This document shows positions 16,697-42,885 of a stretch of 64,000 nucleotides of DNA, piece after piece. The stretch covers positions 230,001-294,000 of the forward strand of contig NC_087391.1 in the NCBI RefSeq assembly GCF_963675165.1, in the 5' to 3' direction. Origin of the DNA: Halichondria panicea. Its lineage: Eukaryota; Porifera; Demospongiae; Suberitida; Halichondriidae. The translations under genes were made by a program, and so were the position numbers. The notes below the pieces were generated by a model. The model had not been told where the DNA came from. It searched no databases and saw only the letters and a list, made by a program, of their open reading frames with translations. Position 1 is the stretch's first letter, and the number at the start of each line of letters is the position of its first letter.

Positions 16697-17170
16697 TCAT
16701 GCATAACAAACATCCTATTCATATAATTATACTGTATGCATCATGATAATTATGTAGCCTAGTGAGTAAAGCCATAGCTCCTGCCATCAGCAAACTAAAT
16801 TGATACGATACATAAAACCCTCCCCCATGGCTTTGATGTCACTCACCACTAGTTGTATGAACATCTTATTGAGGTCTATCTCCAGTGGCATGGGGACTGC
16901 TGCAGCCATCTCCTGAGGTGTCATGCCCTCTACTAGTGCAGGGTAGGAGGTACTGGACCTCCCTCGACCCTTCTTGAGTATACTAGGAGGTAGCTGGTCC
17001 AGTGGTGGTGGTGATGTGTGCCTCCTGCTCCTACTGGCTGGCCGGCCTAGAGTAGCACTCCTAGGCCTGTACACCACTGTACTGCCATCTGGAGGGGTGG
17101 GGGAATAGGAGCCTTTCTTCTTGGATAGCTTCCCCTGAGAGTTGCTACTACTAAACAGTCTAAGAGGCAT
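10727..17170 (-). CDS. DAAM: DAAM-family formin
   Basis: Twenty-two exons sum to 3429 nt, or 1142 aa. Coordinates in transcript order: 16847-17170, 16557-16637, 16300-16371, 16147-16241, 15898-16033, 15756-15846, 15601-15707, 15413-15523, 15078-15181, 14961-15027, 14668-14785, 14448-14580, 13961-14210, 13533-13704, 13282-13469, 12771-12980, 12375-12535, 11844-12147, 11727-11788, 11204-11510, 11064-11132, 10727-10993. Order: GTPase-binding/FH3 ([18 protein letters not shown]-like VLAHPRG), coiled coil, a short FH1 with proline runs (about residues 590-640), FH2 ([59 protein letters not shown]), and a DAD-like tail ([15 protein letters not shown] then basic residues). It nucleates unbranched actin and is released from autoinhibition by Rho and Dishevelled in relatives. 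Exon 2 ends in a GC donor (AAG|GCAAGT). Confidence 0.95.
12148..12280. repeat. TG/CA-rich low-complexity tract upstream of a DAAM FH2 exon
   Basis: Imperfect (TG)n with GGG and GTGG interruptions lies directly upstream (in transcription) of the exon at 11844-12147, whose acceptor reads CACACAG. It is another case of a dinucleotide repeat acting as the 3' splice-site tract. Confidence 0.8.
13083..13240. mobile_element. MITE-like element, 'CCGCTATACGGTA' family, in a DAAM intron
   Basis: The element ends in CTCGAAATATACCCGCTATACGGTA-like sequence on the right, and in a diverged complement (GCCGGGTATATTTC) on the left. Inside are GCTGATTAAGCATGC and GCGAAAGTTTATACCC. Related copies occur at about 28331-28575 and 30211-30399. 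No coding sequence is present, as expected of a non-autonomous DNA element; the transposon superfamily is not known. Confidence 0.6.
13735..13930. mobile_element. MITE-like element in a DAAM intron, paralogous to 46460-46622
   Basis: The sequence shares long stretches with 46460-46622, including GCACTGCATTGCATG, GTTCTGGTAAACC and TTTCGTCGAGATCAGCT, with ends reading roughly AATTTTTTGTGG and CCCGCTATACAG. It lies in the intron between coding exons 13 and 14 of DAAM. Interpreted as a non-autonomous dispersed repeat. Confidence 0.6.
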
Positions 17171-17402
17171 ATTTATTAGAGATAGGAAAGCTATGTGATC
17201 AGAGTAGCTATGTAGTCATTAGCTGGTAGCTTCAGGCACGCCCACACATTCCAGAGCTAGGGACTCCCCCCACCCACAACCACACATACCAAACAATAGT
17301 GAGCAAAACCACTAAGTACAATTATGTACTGTACATGGCCTATATGGATGTGTAATCTATATTTTACTCTTCTCAGATATTATGCGCTATAATTATATTA
17401 TT

Positions 17403-17930
17403 AACAAGTGCAAAAAACATTTTGTGAAAATGGGGAAGAGTAGGGTTGGAAGAGCATGTGCACTGAAGTAACAAAAAGTTCGAAAACAAGATTGTGGGTT
17501 GGTATAGTCTTGCATGCTCCAACTAGTTGAGGGTGGGCACGGTCTTTAACAGTTGGGTCCAGCACTACTTCTCGCTATACACCTCTTTCTTTATTTGAGA
17601 CACTCGATCACCTATTTGACCATCAATTTGCATGTGTTTCTACATAATGACGCATTTGAATGAGGCTTTTTCAAATTAACGTTTCATTCTGTTACAGCAC
17701 CGAAACACTATAGGTGTAAAATTAATATTAAATTTGAGACTCTATGCCCACCCAAAACTTGAAGTAGTGCTGGACCCAACTGTTAAAGACCGTGCCCCAC
17801 CCTCAACTAGTTGGAGCATGCAAGACTATACCAACCCACAATCTTGTTTTCGAACTTTTTGTTACTTCAGTGCACATGCTCTTCCAACCCTACTCTTCCC
17901 CATTTTCACAAAATGTTTTTTGCACTTGTT
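17403..17930. mobile_element. Foldback element: two ~170-bp near-identical inverted arms
   Basis: The left arm (17403-17571) and right arm (17761-17930) are reverse complements over about 169 positions, differing by a single C indel that I can see (GTGCCCACCC versus GTGCCCCACCC). The intervening loop is 189 bp. The outer ends read AACAAGTGCAAAAAAC and its complement. No target duplication is obvious. The near-identity suggests a recent or gene-converted palindrome, and the transcript would form a long hairpin. Confidence 0.9.
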
Positions 17931-18073
17931 TGTAAATTTTTTTCACTGCTTTATTTTATAAATAGTCCTGGGAAACCACGTACAATATTATGTTTTGTGT
18001 CTATTCTAATGGGCGTTCATTTTAGGGTTACCCATCTTGTTCACATCCTTTTGAGCAGCTCATCCAACATGCA

Positions 18074-18130
18074 ACCCTACTTCTCACCATAATTTTTTTC
18101 ACAAATGTTTTTTTACACTTGTTTGTATCT
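18074..18130. repeat. Degenerate extra copy of the foldback arm end
   Basis: AACCCTACTTCTCACC, then a T-rich stretch and CACAAATGTTTTTTTACAC, followed by TTGTTTGTA, parallels the outer end of the right arm at 17886-17933 in direct orientation. This suggests that an older member of the same family lies next to the palindrome. Confidence 0.6.
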
Positions 18131-19179
18131 ACACTTTTTTTCACAGGTACCATTTATCTATGGTGCTAGCTAGATCAAATATCTTCAGTAGGTGGCAATC
18201 CACCTTTACTATGATAAAAAAGAGCTAGATCTAGCTAACTTTACTGAATTTTTATTTGCACTGTTGCAGTTTGTGTCTGTTATGAGAATTTTCATGCAGT
18301 TTTTTGGTCTTATGCATGCAATAATTTATTATCACAAGCTAGCTCAGAGCAGGCGCGCTCAGAATGCAATGAAGAGCTTCACTTGCGAGCGTTAACTGGA
18401 GCGGTAAGAATCGACAGTGCAAAACACTACTGTTGCTATAGACCTAACTGCTCAAGTGGTTGCTAAGATAAGAGGGGTGTGGCCATGCTGTCTGCTATGT
18501 CTGAGCATGCTCAGTAGGAAAACAATGGCGAACTGACCTCTGCACCTATTAAAGAAGCCATATCATACACCCTAGCAAATTTAAATTCGAAGGAAAGCGA
18601 TTAGTTAGGGACGTACCCAAGACGGCAGAGGACACTAATATGTGTCTAGTTTGTGCTGTGGAGCTACAGTTCTCTAGATTATCTCGCGGAAGAACGTGAG
18701 GAGAAGATGAACAAAAAGTTGTTGTTTTTTTAGTTTTGCTGTTTTTATAACTTTTTCATACAAAGTTTAATTCAGTTCATATTTCACACAAATGTCACAA
18801 ATGATATGGGCAACAGATATATAAACTCAAAATAACTTTGTCTTGCTTCTTGGGTGAGATCCAGAGGGGGCCTTTTTGCTGTTTTTGACCCAACCCTACT
18901 ATTAGCACTACCGTGCTAATGATTTTGTCGAGTCAAAAGTGGCCGAAATAACTACGCTAGATATGAATATCTGGTGTGGTTTTTGCTGTTTCAGTTGCAA
19001 CGGAAATCACTGTAATAATCAAACTGCTTGGAGCAGAAACCATTAGGTACAAAAAATTAATATATAAGTGCAATCAATACACCACACACCCACACAAGCA
19101 ATAGCTAGCTACAGGGATAAAATAACACACACAGTCAGTCAACCAGTACACACATTGATTCGTATATTATTGTCCAGTT

Positions 19180-31447
<12,268 letters not shown>

Positions 31448-31878
31448 TCTCCCAGGCACACACTCATGGAAGGATGGCTAGTGTGCCAGTAGTGCTTATA
31501 GAGGTCTCACAAGCGGCAATACGCTGTAGGGTGAGGTACCACCGTCCACTGGGAGTGTCCTGGATTCAATATGAGAGGTAGTGAGGTCTTGAAAGGGTCT
31601 TGTTAATAGCTTATCCTGTGGCTATAGCTAGGTCATCTGACTCATTATTCTTTCTAACATTACTAAATGAGCTTGCTGTTCGCACAATTAGAGATAATTA
31701 TATTTGACACATGAATGTGACACCTGCGGTACCGGAAGTGCTGTGGTCAATATAAGCTAATTACAAGCCTAATTAGAAGTTTGTTTTGTTTATCGCTAGC
31801 TAGCAAACTGTGAGTTTGTTTGTTCGTTAGTGCGTGATATAATTATACATTTCCTAGCAATCTATTATAGCTACAGCC
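31448..31878. promoter_or_regulatory. Shared upstream region of divergent pecanex and MLK genes
   Basis: A 431-bp gap separates the two start codons. It is AT-rich near the MLK side and contains repeated TAGCTAGC and TTGTTTGTTCG stretches. No TATA box stands out. It is assumed to hold both promoters and 5' UTRs. Confidence 0.5.
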
Positions 31879-36844
<4,966 letters not shown>

Positions 36845-37404
36845 ACATGTGACAATGCAGTTGTGTGTATTTGTGTATTGCTAATATTGAATTTTAACGT
36901 TGTGGAATTTTATTGTTTGTGTATTTGTTTGTCAACCACTTTTTTATATGGAATGATTTGTTTACAAGCACTTAATTATGAGATGGGGCTTCCCACATGC
37001 ACCGCAACTATCAGTGAATGGTACAATTATGTGCTCACTAATTAGCTCTCCTATAATTAATAGGCAATGAGCTTCACTGTGAGAGCCCTAGTACCCACAC
37101 ACACACCACCCACCACACACCCACACACACACCACCCACACACACACTCAAGTGCTCATTGCAAGCCTACAGAGCCAGGTATTCCTTCTTATGCATTCAC
37201 CAAAACAAAAAAATGTGATATATATATATTATAGCTATAGGTAGATTACACACACTTGGCACTACTACCATGTGTCTTGATGAATATTATATACCAGAAG
37301 GGCAAATGTGATATAAATTATACAAACAATGATCAGAATTATCTTACAAACAGTTACAATGAACACAATGAGGAGAGAGATTGATTAAAATGTATCAAAT
37401 AAAC
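36845..37404. other. Convergent 3' region between MLK and DESI2; no gene
   Basis: This 560-bp gap holds the 3' UTRs of the two genes. It contains ACACACCACCCAC-type low-complexity repeats at 37090-37150 and AT-rich sequence. No RNA gene or reading frame is supported. Confidence 0.6.
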
Positions 37405-38559
37405 TTAGTCATGTTTTGTTTCTGTTCCTGCTTCCATGACAGCACGACCACGTCCTGTACAGGGGAATAAGTATAGTTACATAGCTCATGCTGTTGCTAA
37501 GATACCATTACCTGGGGTCTGGCTATATAGCTGTGATGACTCTTGACCTTCGACCTCTACACCACCAGGAGTGATCCAGGACAGAGGGAGGCAGTTGATA
37601 ATGAACGGCATCCAGGAGCTAACATAAGCAAGTCGATTCACCCACGACGGAGTACGAGCTCCAATCAGCTTCTAAAAACAATTAACAGTATCTTATGCTA
37701 ATTATACCGTATAACTGGAAAAATTTGGTGAGTATTACATGACTGTATATTTGGTGAATGAACCATTTGAACTGACTTGGTGTTCTTTAATTTGGCCTCT
37801 TAGGCTACTACAGCAATGACGTTGCGCCCACCGGAAAACATTTAATTAAAAATTCGCCAAATCGCCAGTTATAGGATAGTACTGGTATACGGTATGTGGA
37901 CACTTACCATGCATAGTGCATCAGTGAAATGGTTGCAGTTCCTATACACACACACACACACACACACACATAGTTACCGCGTACATAGTAAGAGATGATG
38001 ATACTCACTTGTTGAAGATGTGGTAGTCATTGCCATTAAACTCCTTGCCAACAGAGAGGACTAGTTCCTCCACTTCCCTGTCTGTGAGGTGGGTGTGGCC
38101 GAGATAAATGGACTCTCTGAACTTGAGACCAGGAGCCACTTCAACAGCTCTCTGAGGCTCCACATCGTACACACCAGTGAACGAGTAGGGGTGGCCTCCG
38201 TACGCATACTCTGTGTGTGTGTGTGTGGAGTGAGGGGGTGGCTCCCATACGCATACTGTGTGTGTGTGTGGAGTGAGGGGACGTACCTCGACCATAGACC
38301 TGCACTCCAGAGTGAAAGGCTCCAATGCCAAATCGAGAGGTGTAGTCATTTACCCAAATCTGTATGGACAATTTTAGTGGTGTTTATATAAATTAAACCT
38401 CTTACTCAATATTAAAATATGCTCCCCCCTCGCCATACATACCATATCATAGACATTGAGGTGAAGCTCTGAGCCTGGTCTTTTCTGTGCTGTCCGCTCT
38501 CCCTCGAGCACAGACAACAGCGAGTCCAGGGAAGTTTCCTCTTGACGTCTTCCACTCAT
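37405..38559 (-). CDS. DESI2: PPPDE peptidase, DESI2-type desumoylating isopeptidase / deubiquitinase
   Basis: Six exons (38443-38559, 38287-38359, 38009-38210, 37908-37941, 37512-37671, 37405-37454) sum to 636 nt, or 211 aa; human DESI2 is 194 aa. The PPPDE thiol-peptidase fold carries both catalytic residues: His in GIGAFHSGVQVYGREYAYGG, and Cys in KNCNHFTDAL. It also has LNVYDM, PSWVNRLAYVSSWMPF and the tail ITPGGVE typical of DESI2. Substrates in the family are SUMO or ubiquitin conjugates in the cytoplasm. The 34-residue hydrophilic N-terminus is longer than in human. Exon 4 is only 34 nt and carries the catalytic Cys. The gene is head to head with MacroD copy A, with starts 120 bp apart. 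Confidence 0.94.
38206..38284 (-). repeat. Tandem duplication around the DESI2 exon 3 acceptor
   Basis: GTGGCTCCCATACGCATACT plus a TG tract and GAGTGAGGGG repeats the exon 3 edge (GTGGCCTCCGTACGCATACT, TG tract, GAGTGAGGGG). The upstream (in transcription) copy therefore offers a second CACAG acceptor followed by exon-like sequence, but in a different reading frame. Confidence 0.7.
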
Positions 38560-38679
38560 CTTGAAGCATGCTGAGCTTGCAAAGTAGATCTACAAGTCGC
38601 CCGTCCCTTTACCAGCTTAAGCTGACTCAGTGTTAGGACCTGACTCGACTGTGTGTGCTCAGGTGTTTCATGACATGAT

Positions 38680-39500
38680 ATGTCTGATAGCAGTCTCTCC
38701 ACCCCTCTCGATCTCCTCAGTACTCCCCCCAGGAGCAGGTCTAACAGACCCCCCGGCCCTGTGGATGCAGCCAAGCAAAGGAACCCACTGGAGGAGGGGG
38801 AGGGGGAGAGGGAAAAGGTTCGATGGAATCCATTAACATGGGTACAAAGTTTGTCCACTTCAGCAACTGAGATTAGAGGTATGTTATAACCTCCCCTCTG
38901 GTTATGTAGCAATGGGTTATGTCTATCGCTCCACAGGTCGTGCTTACTGGGAGGGCCTGTCACAAGATGACAAGAGAAAGCAATACACATGCAGTCGCTA
39001 CGTTACTCTTGAGGACATTAAATCATGGCAGCAACAACTGGACATACAAGGTACATTGGATGGTGAATTTAGGCTGTTAGCTCGACTGTCCATAACTTTA
39101 TTTTGAAAGGCCATTTAATGATGTGTTTAGGACCAGTGATCACTTATTTATTAATTGTCTTATACTTAAAAGCTTGGGCTATAATACTCTTCTCCATTAT
39201 TGCAGTTACACTGAGAGGCCCCGCCCGCTTTGCTCCTGACTCCACCCTCAATAGCAAGGTCTCCTTGTGGCGAGGAGATATTACTAGTCTAGAGATTGAT
39301 GCTATAGTGAATGCTGCAAACTCCTCCCTCATGGGAAGGGGAGATGTGGACAGGGCCATCCATAGAGCAGCCTCAGGGTCATTGAAGACAGAGTATCGCA
39401 GCTTGGGGAGAGGCAGAGCAGGGGAGACCAAGATCACTGGAGGGCATAGGTTGCCAGCAAAGTGTAAGCTACTGTTGTTATGTGTGTGTGTCTAGAATGC

Positions 39501-39556
<56 letters not shown>

Positions 39557-40391
39557 AGATATCCTCCGCACTGTGGGCCCCACAAACAGGAGCAGAGAGA
39601 CACTCACGAACTGTTACACGTCTTGTTTTCATCTGGTGAAACAGAAACAGATAAAATCAGTGGTAAGTGGTAGACATTTTTATCTTAATTAGTGTATATG
39701 TAATTACTTTATTCTATTCGCAGGCATTTTGTTGCATAGCCACTACAGTCTGTGGTAAGCTGTGTGTGTGTGTGTGCGTGTGTGTGTGTGTGTGGGTGTG
39801 TGTGTGGGTGTGGGGGTGTGGGTGTGTGTGTGGGTGTGTGTGTGGGTGTTGTAGGTGTGTGTACATGTATATTGTGTGTAGGGTATCCTAACGAGGAGGC
39901 TGCCCATGTTGCCCTGGCAACGACGAGAGAATGGCTAGTACATAATGCTGACAAGGTGAGAGCTCTATTGACTATACATAGTTGGTTGCTATGGTGATGG
40001 TACACAGGTGGATCGAGTCATCTTCTGTGTTTTCCTAGAGGTAGACTACAGGATATATAGCAGGCTACTTCATGATTACTTCCCACGAGAACAACTGGAG
40101 GCAGCAAATGAGGAATTTAGTGTTGAGGAGGCAGCAAACAATGAAATGGATGACCCTTGGCCTCCACCACTGTTTCGCAGTATAACTGAACCTCCTACAG
40201 GTGGGTTGGTTGGATTTATCCTCCCTCCATGCTATTACTCCCTTCCTCTGTTCGTAGGAACTCAGCCGATGATCGCGAAAGAGACCAGTGTGGACTCCCC
40301 TCAGCCAATGGACACCCTCAATAGTGACCCCACCCCTGATCCGACCTCTTACCCCACCCCTGATCCTACAGATGACATGGGTACATATTAG
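38680..40391 (+). CDS. MacroD-type ADP-ribose-binding protein, copy A (altered binding loops)
   Basis: Eight exons (38680-38878, 38937-39050, 39206-39463, 39559-39662, 39724-39754, 39882-39955, 40008-40200, 40258-40391) sum to 1107 nt, or 368 aa. The architecture matches MACROD1/2: a basic N-terminus, a helix ([20 protein letters not shown]), and a macro domain ([28 protein letters not shown]-like [24 protein letters not shown]). Related enzymes remove mono-ADP-ribose from proteins and hydrolyse O-acetyl-ADP-ribose. Here the glycine loop reads MGRGDVDRAIH instead of [10 protein letters not shown], and the second loop reads IATTVCGYPNE instead of IATGVYGYPNE. The asparagine and aspartate usually called catalytic remain. 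Weak or lost activity is inferred. The 57-nt intron 7 is in frame and stop-free. Confidence 0.9.
39496..39558 (+). repeat. (TG)n microsatellite forming MacroD-A intron 3
   Basis: Intron 3 (39464-39558) is mostly TG repeat and ends GTGTACAG, the exon 4 acceptor. The equivalent intron in copy B has a shorter tract just before its GTGTACAG at 44037, plus a separate TG tract at 43853-43916. Confidence 0.9.
40201..40257 (+). other. 57-nt in-frame, stop-free intron (possible exitron) of MacroD-A
   Basis: The sequence is bounded by ACAG|GTGGGT and TTCGTAG. Its length is divisible by three and it has no stop in the reading frame. If retained it adds 19 mostly hydrophobic residues ([18 protein letters not shown] core) to the acidic C-terminal tail. 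The counterpart at 44734-44790 in copy B has the same length and property. Confidence 0.75.
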
Positions 40392-40447
40392 TGGTTGTTC
40401 CCCAGTTAGTGGGCAGATCAAAGCAATTCCGTGCTCTGTTTATTATA

Positions 40448-40705
40448 CATCACTACCGTAGCAATATACCAGGACCAATCAGAAGAGTTTAACGTCAAAC
40501 TCTTCTGATTGGTCAAGTTTTTCTCTAATAGTAGATATGTGTTCATTAGTTTTGCTGAATTCCATAGTTTTGCTTCCCATAACTATATAGGAGCCAATTG
40601 AGTTATTGGGTGGGCTAGTGGGCTAAAACAAAAACAAGATTTCATCCACTGAATTTTCACAGTGCAACATGCCCTATGTTTTGGTATATTGCTACGGTAG
40701 TGATG
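40448..40705. mobile_element. 258-bp MITE with perfect 23-bp terminal inverted repeats
   Basis: The left end, 40448-40470 (CATCACTACCGTAGCAATAT then ACC), is the exact complement of the right end, 40683-40705. Just inside the left end is an 18-bp perfect hairpin (40473-40490 with 40497-40514), of which GACCAATCAGAAGAG and its complement are part, with a 6-nt loop. No coding sequence. Confidence 0.85.
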
Positions 40706-40732
40706 CATTCGCGGATTTCGTGGGTTAGTATT

Positions 40733-41346
40733 ATCAAGGGCATATAAAGAGAAGAGGGCATGCAACTACAATCTATAAAATTAATGGGCAGGGTCTTATA
40801 TCTAAAAATAGTAAAAAATGCATTGCACGTGCACCGTTTTTGTGCGTGCACGGTGAAGGTATACAGAAACTTACAGAGAAAATTCTAGCTAAGCTACTAA
40901 CATACTGCAAATGATTGTAGCTCTCTATACTAGTAGTAAATGACGCTAACAATGCTCAGTGACACTAGAAAGTGAGTAGCATAGTCGTACTAGAAGCAAC
41001 GAGCCAGAAACCACTTGTTGCTGGTTTCTTTGACTCCTGTCTTGATGTAGCAGAGGTATAATAGCAATCATAATTATAGTGTTAAACTATATCATAAACT
41101 AACAGGATATGTTATATATATACAAGAGAGCTAATGGAAGAAAGTAGATAAAAAGTGCCGACTCAGCGGTTTGGAGTTTTTACACAGAAAACATAAGCTC
41201 ACGTGAATCTTAATTAATCGTGACCAACCTCCTCTAGTGGGCGGTTGGCTAAATATAGCATATCCTGCTGACTCATCAATAATACGACGCATACACAGTA
41301 TACATTGTGAGTTGCATGCCCTCTTCTCTTCATATACGCCCTTGGT
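40733..41346. mobile_element. ~614-bp element with ~42-bp imperfect terminal inverted repeats
   Basis: The left end (40733-40773; ATCAAGGGCATATA, then AAGAGAAGAGGGCATGCAAC, then TACAAT) matches the complement of the right end (41304-41346) with three or four small indels or mismatches. The right end stops 4 bp before the start codon of the death-fold gene, so that gene's core promoter and 5' UTR lie inside the element. Confidence 0.75.
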
Positions 41347-41349
41347 GTT

Positions 41350-42717
41350 ATGCAGAGCACTGAATTGCTTTGTACTTTAGAAGGTGCTAATAAAACTTAT
41401 TTCTACGCTAGTGATTATTCAGTGAAGCTCACTGTGCATACTGTAGGATCATCTGCTCAACCAGTGAGTACAGCTCTTCAATGGCTAACAGACAAATATC
41501 AGCTCACTACTTCCCAAATCAACGGGGAAATCCAGCGAGAAGATGTATCATATTTGGCTGCCTGTTTTGATAATGTGGAGTACTATGTTGACGCCCTGGG
41601 CTTATCGTCTGGAGAACAAACTGATATCATAAAAAAAACAGATAATCACGCAGCCATGATCAAATGCTTGAAAATCTGGAAAAGTAAGAAGCTGTCACAA
41701 GCAACATTCAGGGCCCTTCTGGTGATGTTAGTAAAGCTGAGGAAAGGGGCGATTGCTGACCACGTCTGTCAGTACATAAAGGTGAGTGCTTGTGTATCAT
41801 AAAACCTCGATTTAAGGCGACACTTTTACGTTTTGTGTTTTAAAAAAATGGTGCTATATGGGTGAAATGTCAAGTGTTGCATATTTAGAGGGTCGCCTTA
41901 AATATAGGTTTTACAGTACCTTAAGTTGTGTATGTCAAGCAATTTTGAAAAGTACCAACACTGACTTATATGATCATAGTCTTACCACTCAAGAGTGTAT
42001 GTGTGAGTGCATTTTGTGTGTGTCTAGCCCCTGCTACACCAGATCTAGCTGCCAGGGTCAATTTCGCGTTTAGCATATACTGTACATGTAGCTAGAACTC
42101 TACAGTAAATAGTAGGGTAGTTGGTAGGTTTCAACTGTTGCCCCTGGTGTTCTTACAACTGTAAGCAGTAAGAACTGTAGTAGCCTATCAAACGGTACCC
42201 CTCGAAGAACAAAGAGCGAAGCCCGTATATACCCATCAAGAGTAGATACTTTTATTACCATATTATTTAGGAAAGACTCCAACCCTCAACGCTCTTTTTA
42301 TTGATTAGTGCTTGATTGTGACTGTATTATCTGAACTTTCATTCAATGCAGGAAATTCCAACTACATCTGTTGGGGAGCGACACACTACTGGACATGCAG
42401 CTCTGCAACACACTACTGAATTAACGTACACAGACGAGTGCAAAGACGAACATATATTTGACATTTCACAACAGATGGTAAACTGGGTATTGGTAGCAGC
42501 GCGGCTGGGATTAACGGCAGCTGAGATTGAAGTCATCAAATATGACAATCAGAGTATACAGGTGAAGAGACTTAGCACTCTTCAGAAATGGAAATCTATG
42601 GCTCTACTCAGTGGAACATGTACAGCTACATATCAAGTTCTACTACAAGCTTTGGTGGATTGTGGCTGCAATGACGCGTGCTCAATACTCAAGAATTTTT
42701 TATACCCAAAACTATGA
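41350..42717 (+). CDS. Protein with two death-fold domains (death-domain-like)
   Basis: Two exons (41350-41781, 42352-42717) sum to 798 nt, or 265 aa. Each exon encodes one six-helix-like block with the death-domain pattern. Block 1 runs from about YLAACFDNVEYYVDALGLS to LVKLRKGAIADHVCQYI. Block 2 runs from VNWVLVAARLGLTAAEIEVI to LVDCGCNDACSILKNFL. Both have the expected leucine spacing and a tryptophan near the middle (KIWKSKKLS, QKWKSMALL). The first ~60 residues are unrecognised. Death-fold proteins act as homotypic adaptors in innate immune and apoptotic signalling, and sponges have many. Identity with a named gene is not claimed. The gene sits between the MacroD duplicates and starts next to an inverted-repeat element. 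Confidence 0.72.
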
Positions 42718-42885
42718 TTATTTGTTTGTGCCTTTGTTTGTTTGTTTATTTGTTACTTCCTCTGATTTTTATGCATAATTATAAGGAAAAGGGTCAACTA
42801 TCAATCTACAAATCGCTCGCCCTTTACCAACTAGAGCACAACGATGAGTCAGTGTTGGAGAACCTGTTGTGTGCTCAGGTGTTTC

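Larger units (their letters stand above)
17171..19179. other. 2.0-kb gap between DAAM start and pecanex stop; no gene seen
   Basis: Both neighbours are on the minus strand, so this holds the pecanex 3' flank and the DAAM 5' flank. It contains the large palindrome at 17403-17930 and a degenerate third copy at about 18074-18130. The rest (18150-19140) is T-rich, with no reading frame that looks protein-coding. The DAAM promoter or an untranslated first exon probably lies here, but no element stands out. Confidence 0.6.
40392..41349. other. Insert between MacroD-A and the death-fold gene; two inverted-repeat elements, no gene
   Basis: The region contains two nested or adjacent mobile-looking elements (40448-40705 and 40733-41346) and no coding sequence that I can support. 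A CTAAATATAG TATA-like motif lies at about 41249, roughly 100 bp upstream of the following start codon, after GTGGGCGGTTGG. Confidence 0.6.

Noticed and set aside
38556-38990. Minus-strand reading frame overlapping MacroD-A exon 1 upstream of DESI2 as an extended DESI2 N-terminus
   Set aside because: The DESI2 start at 38559 has a stop-separated upstream frame, and the overlapping sequence is better explained as MacroD-A exon 1, which is also present at copy B without DESI2.
40473-40514. Strong hairpin resembling a bacterial transcription terminator or an attachment site
   Set aside because: It has no U-tract and lies in animal DNA inside an inverted-repeat element; better explained as part of the MITE.
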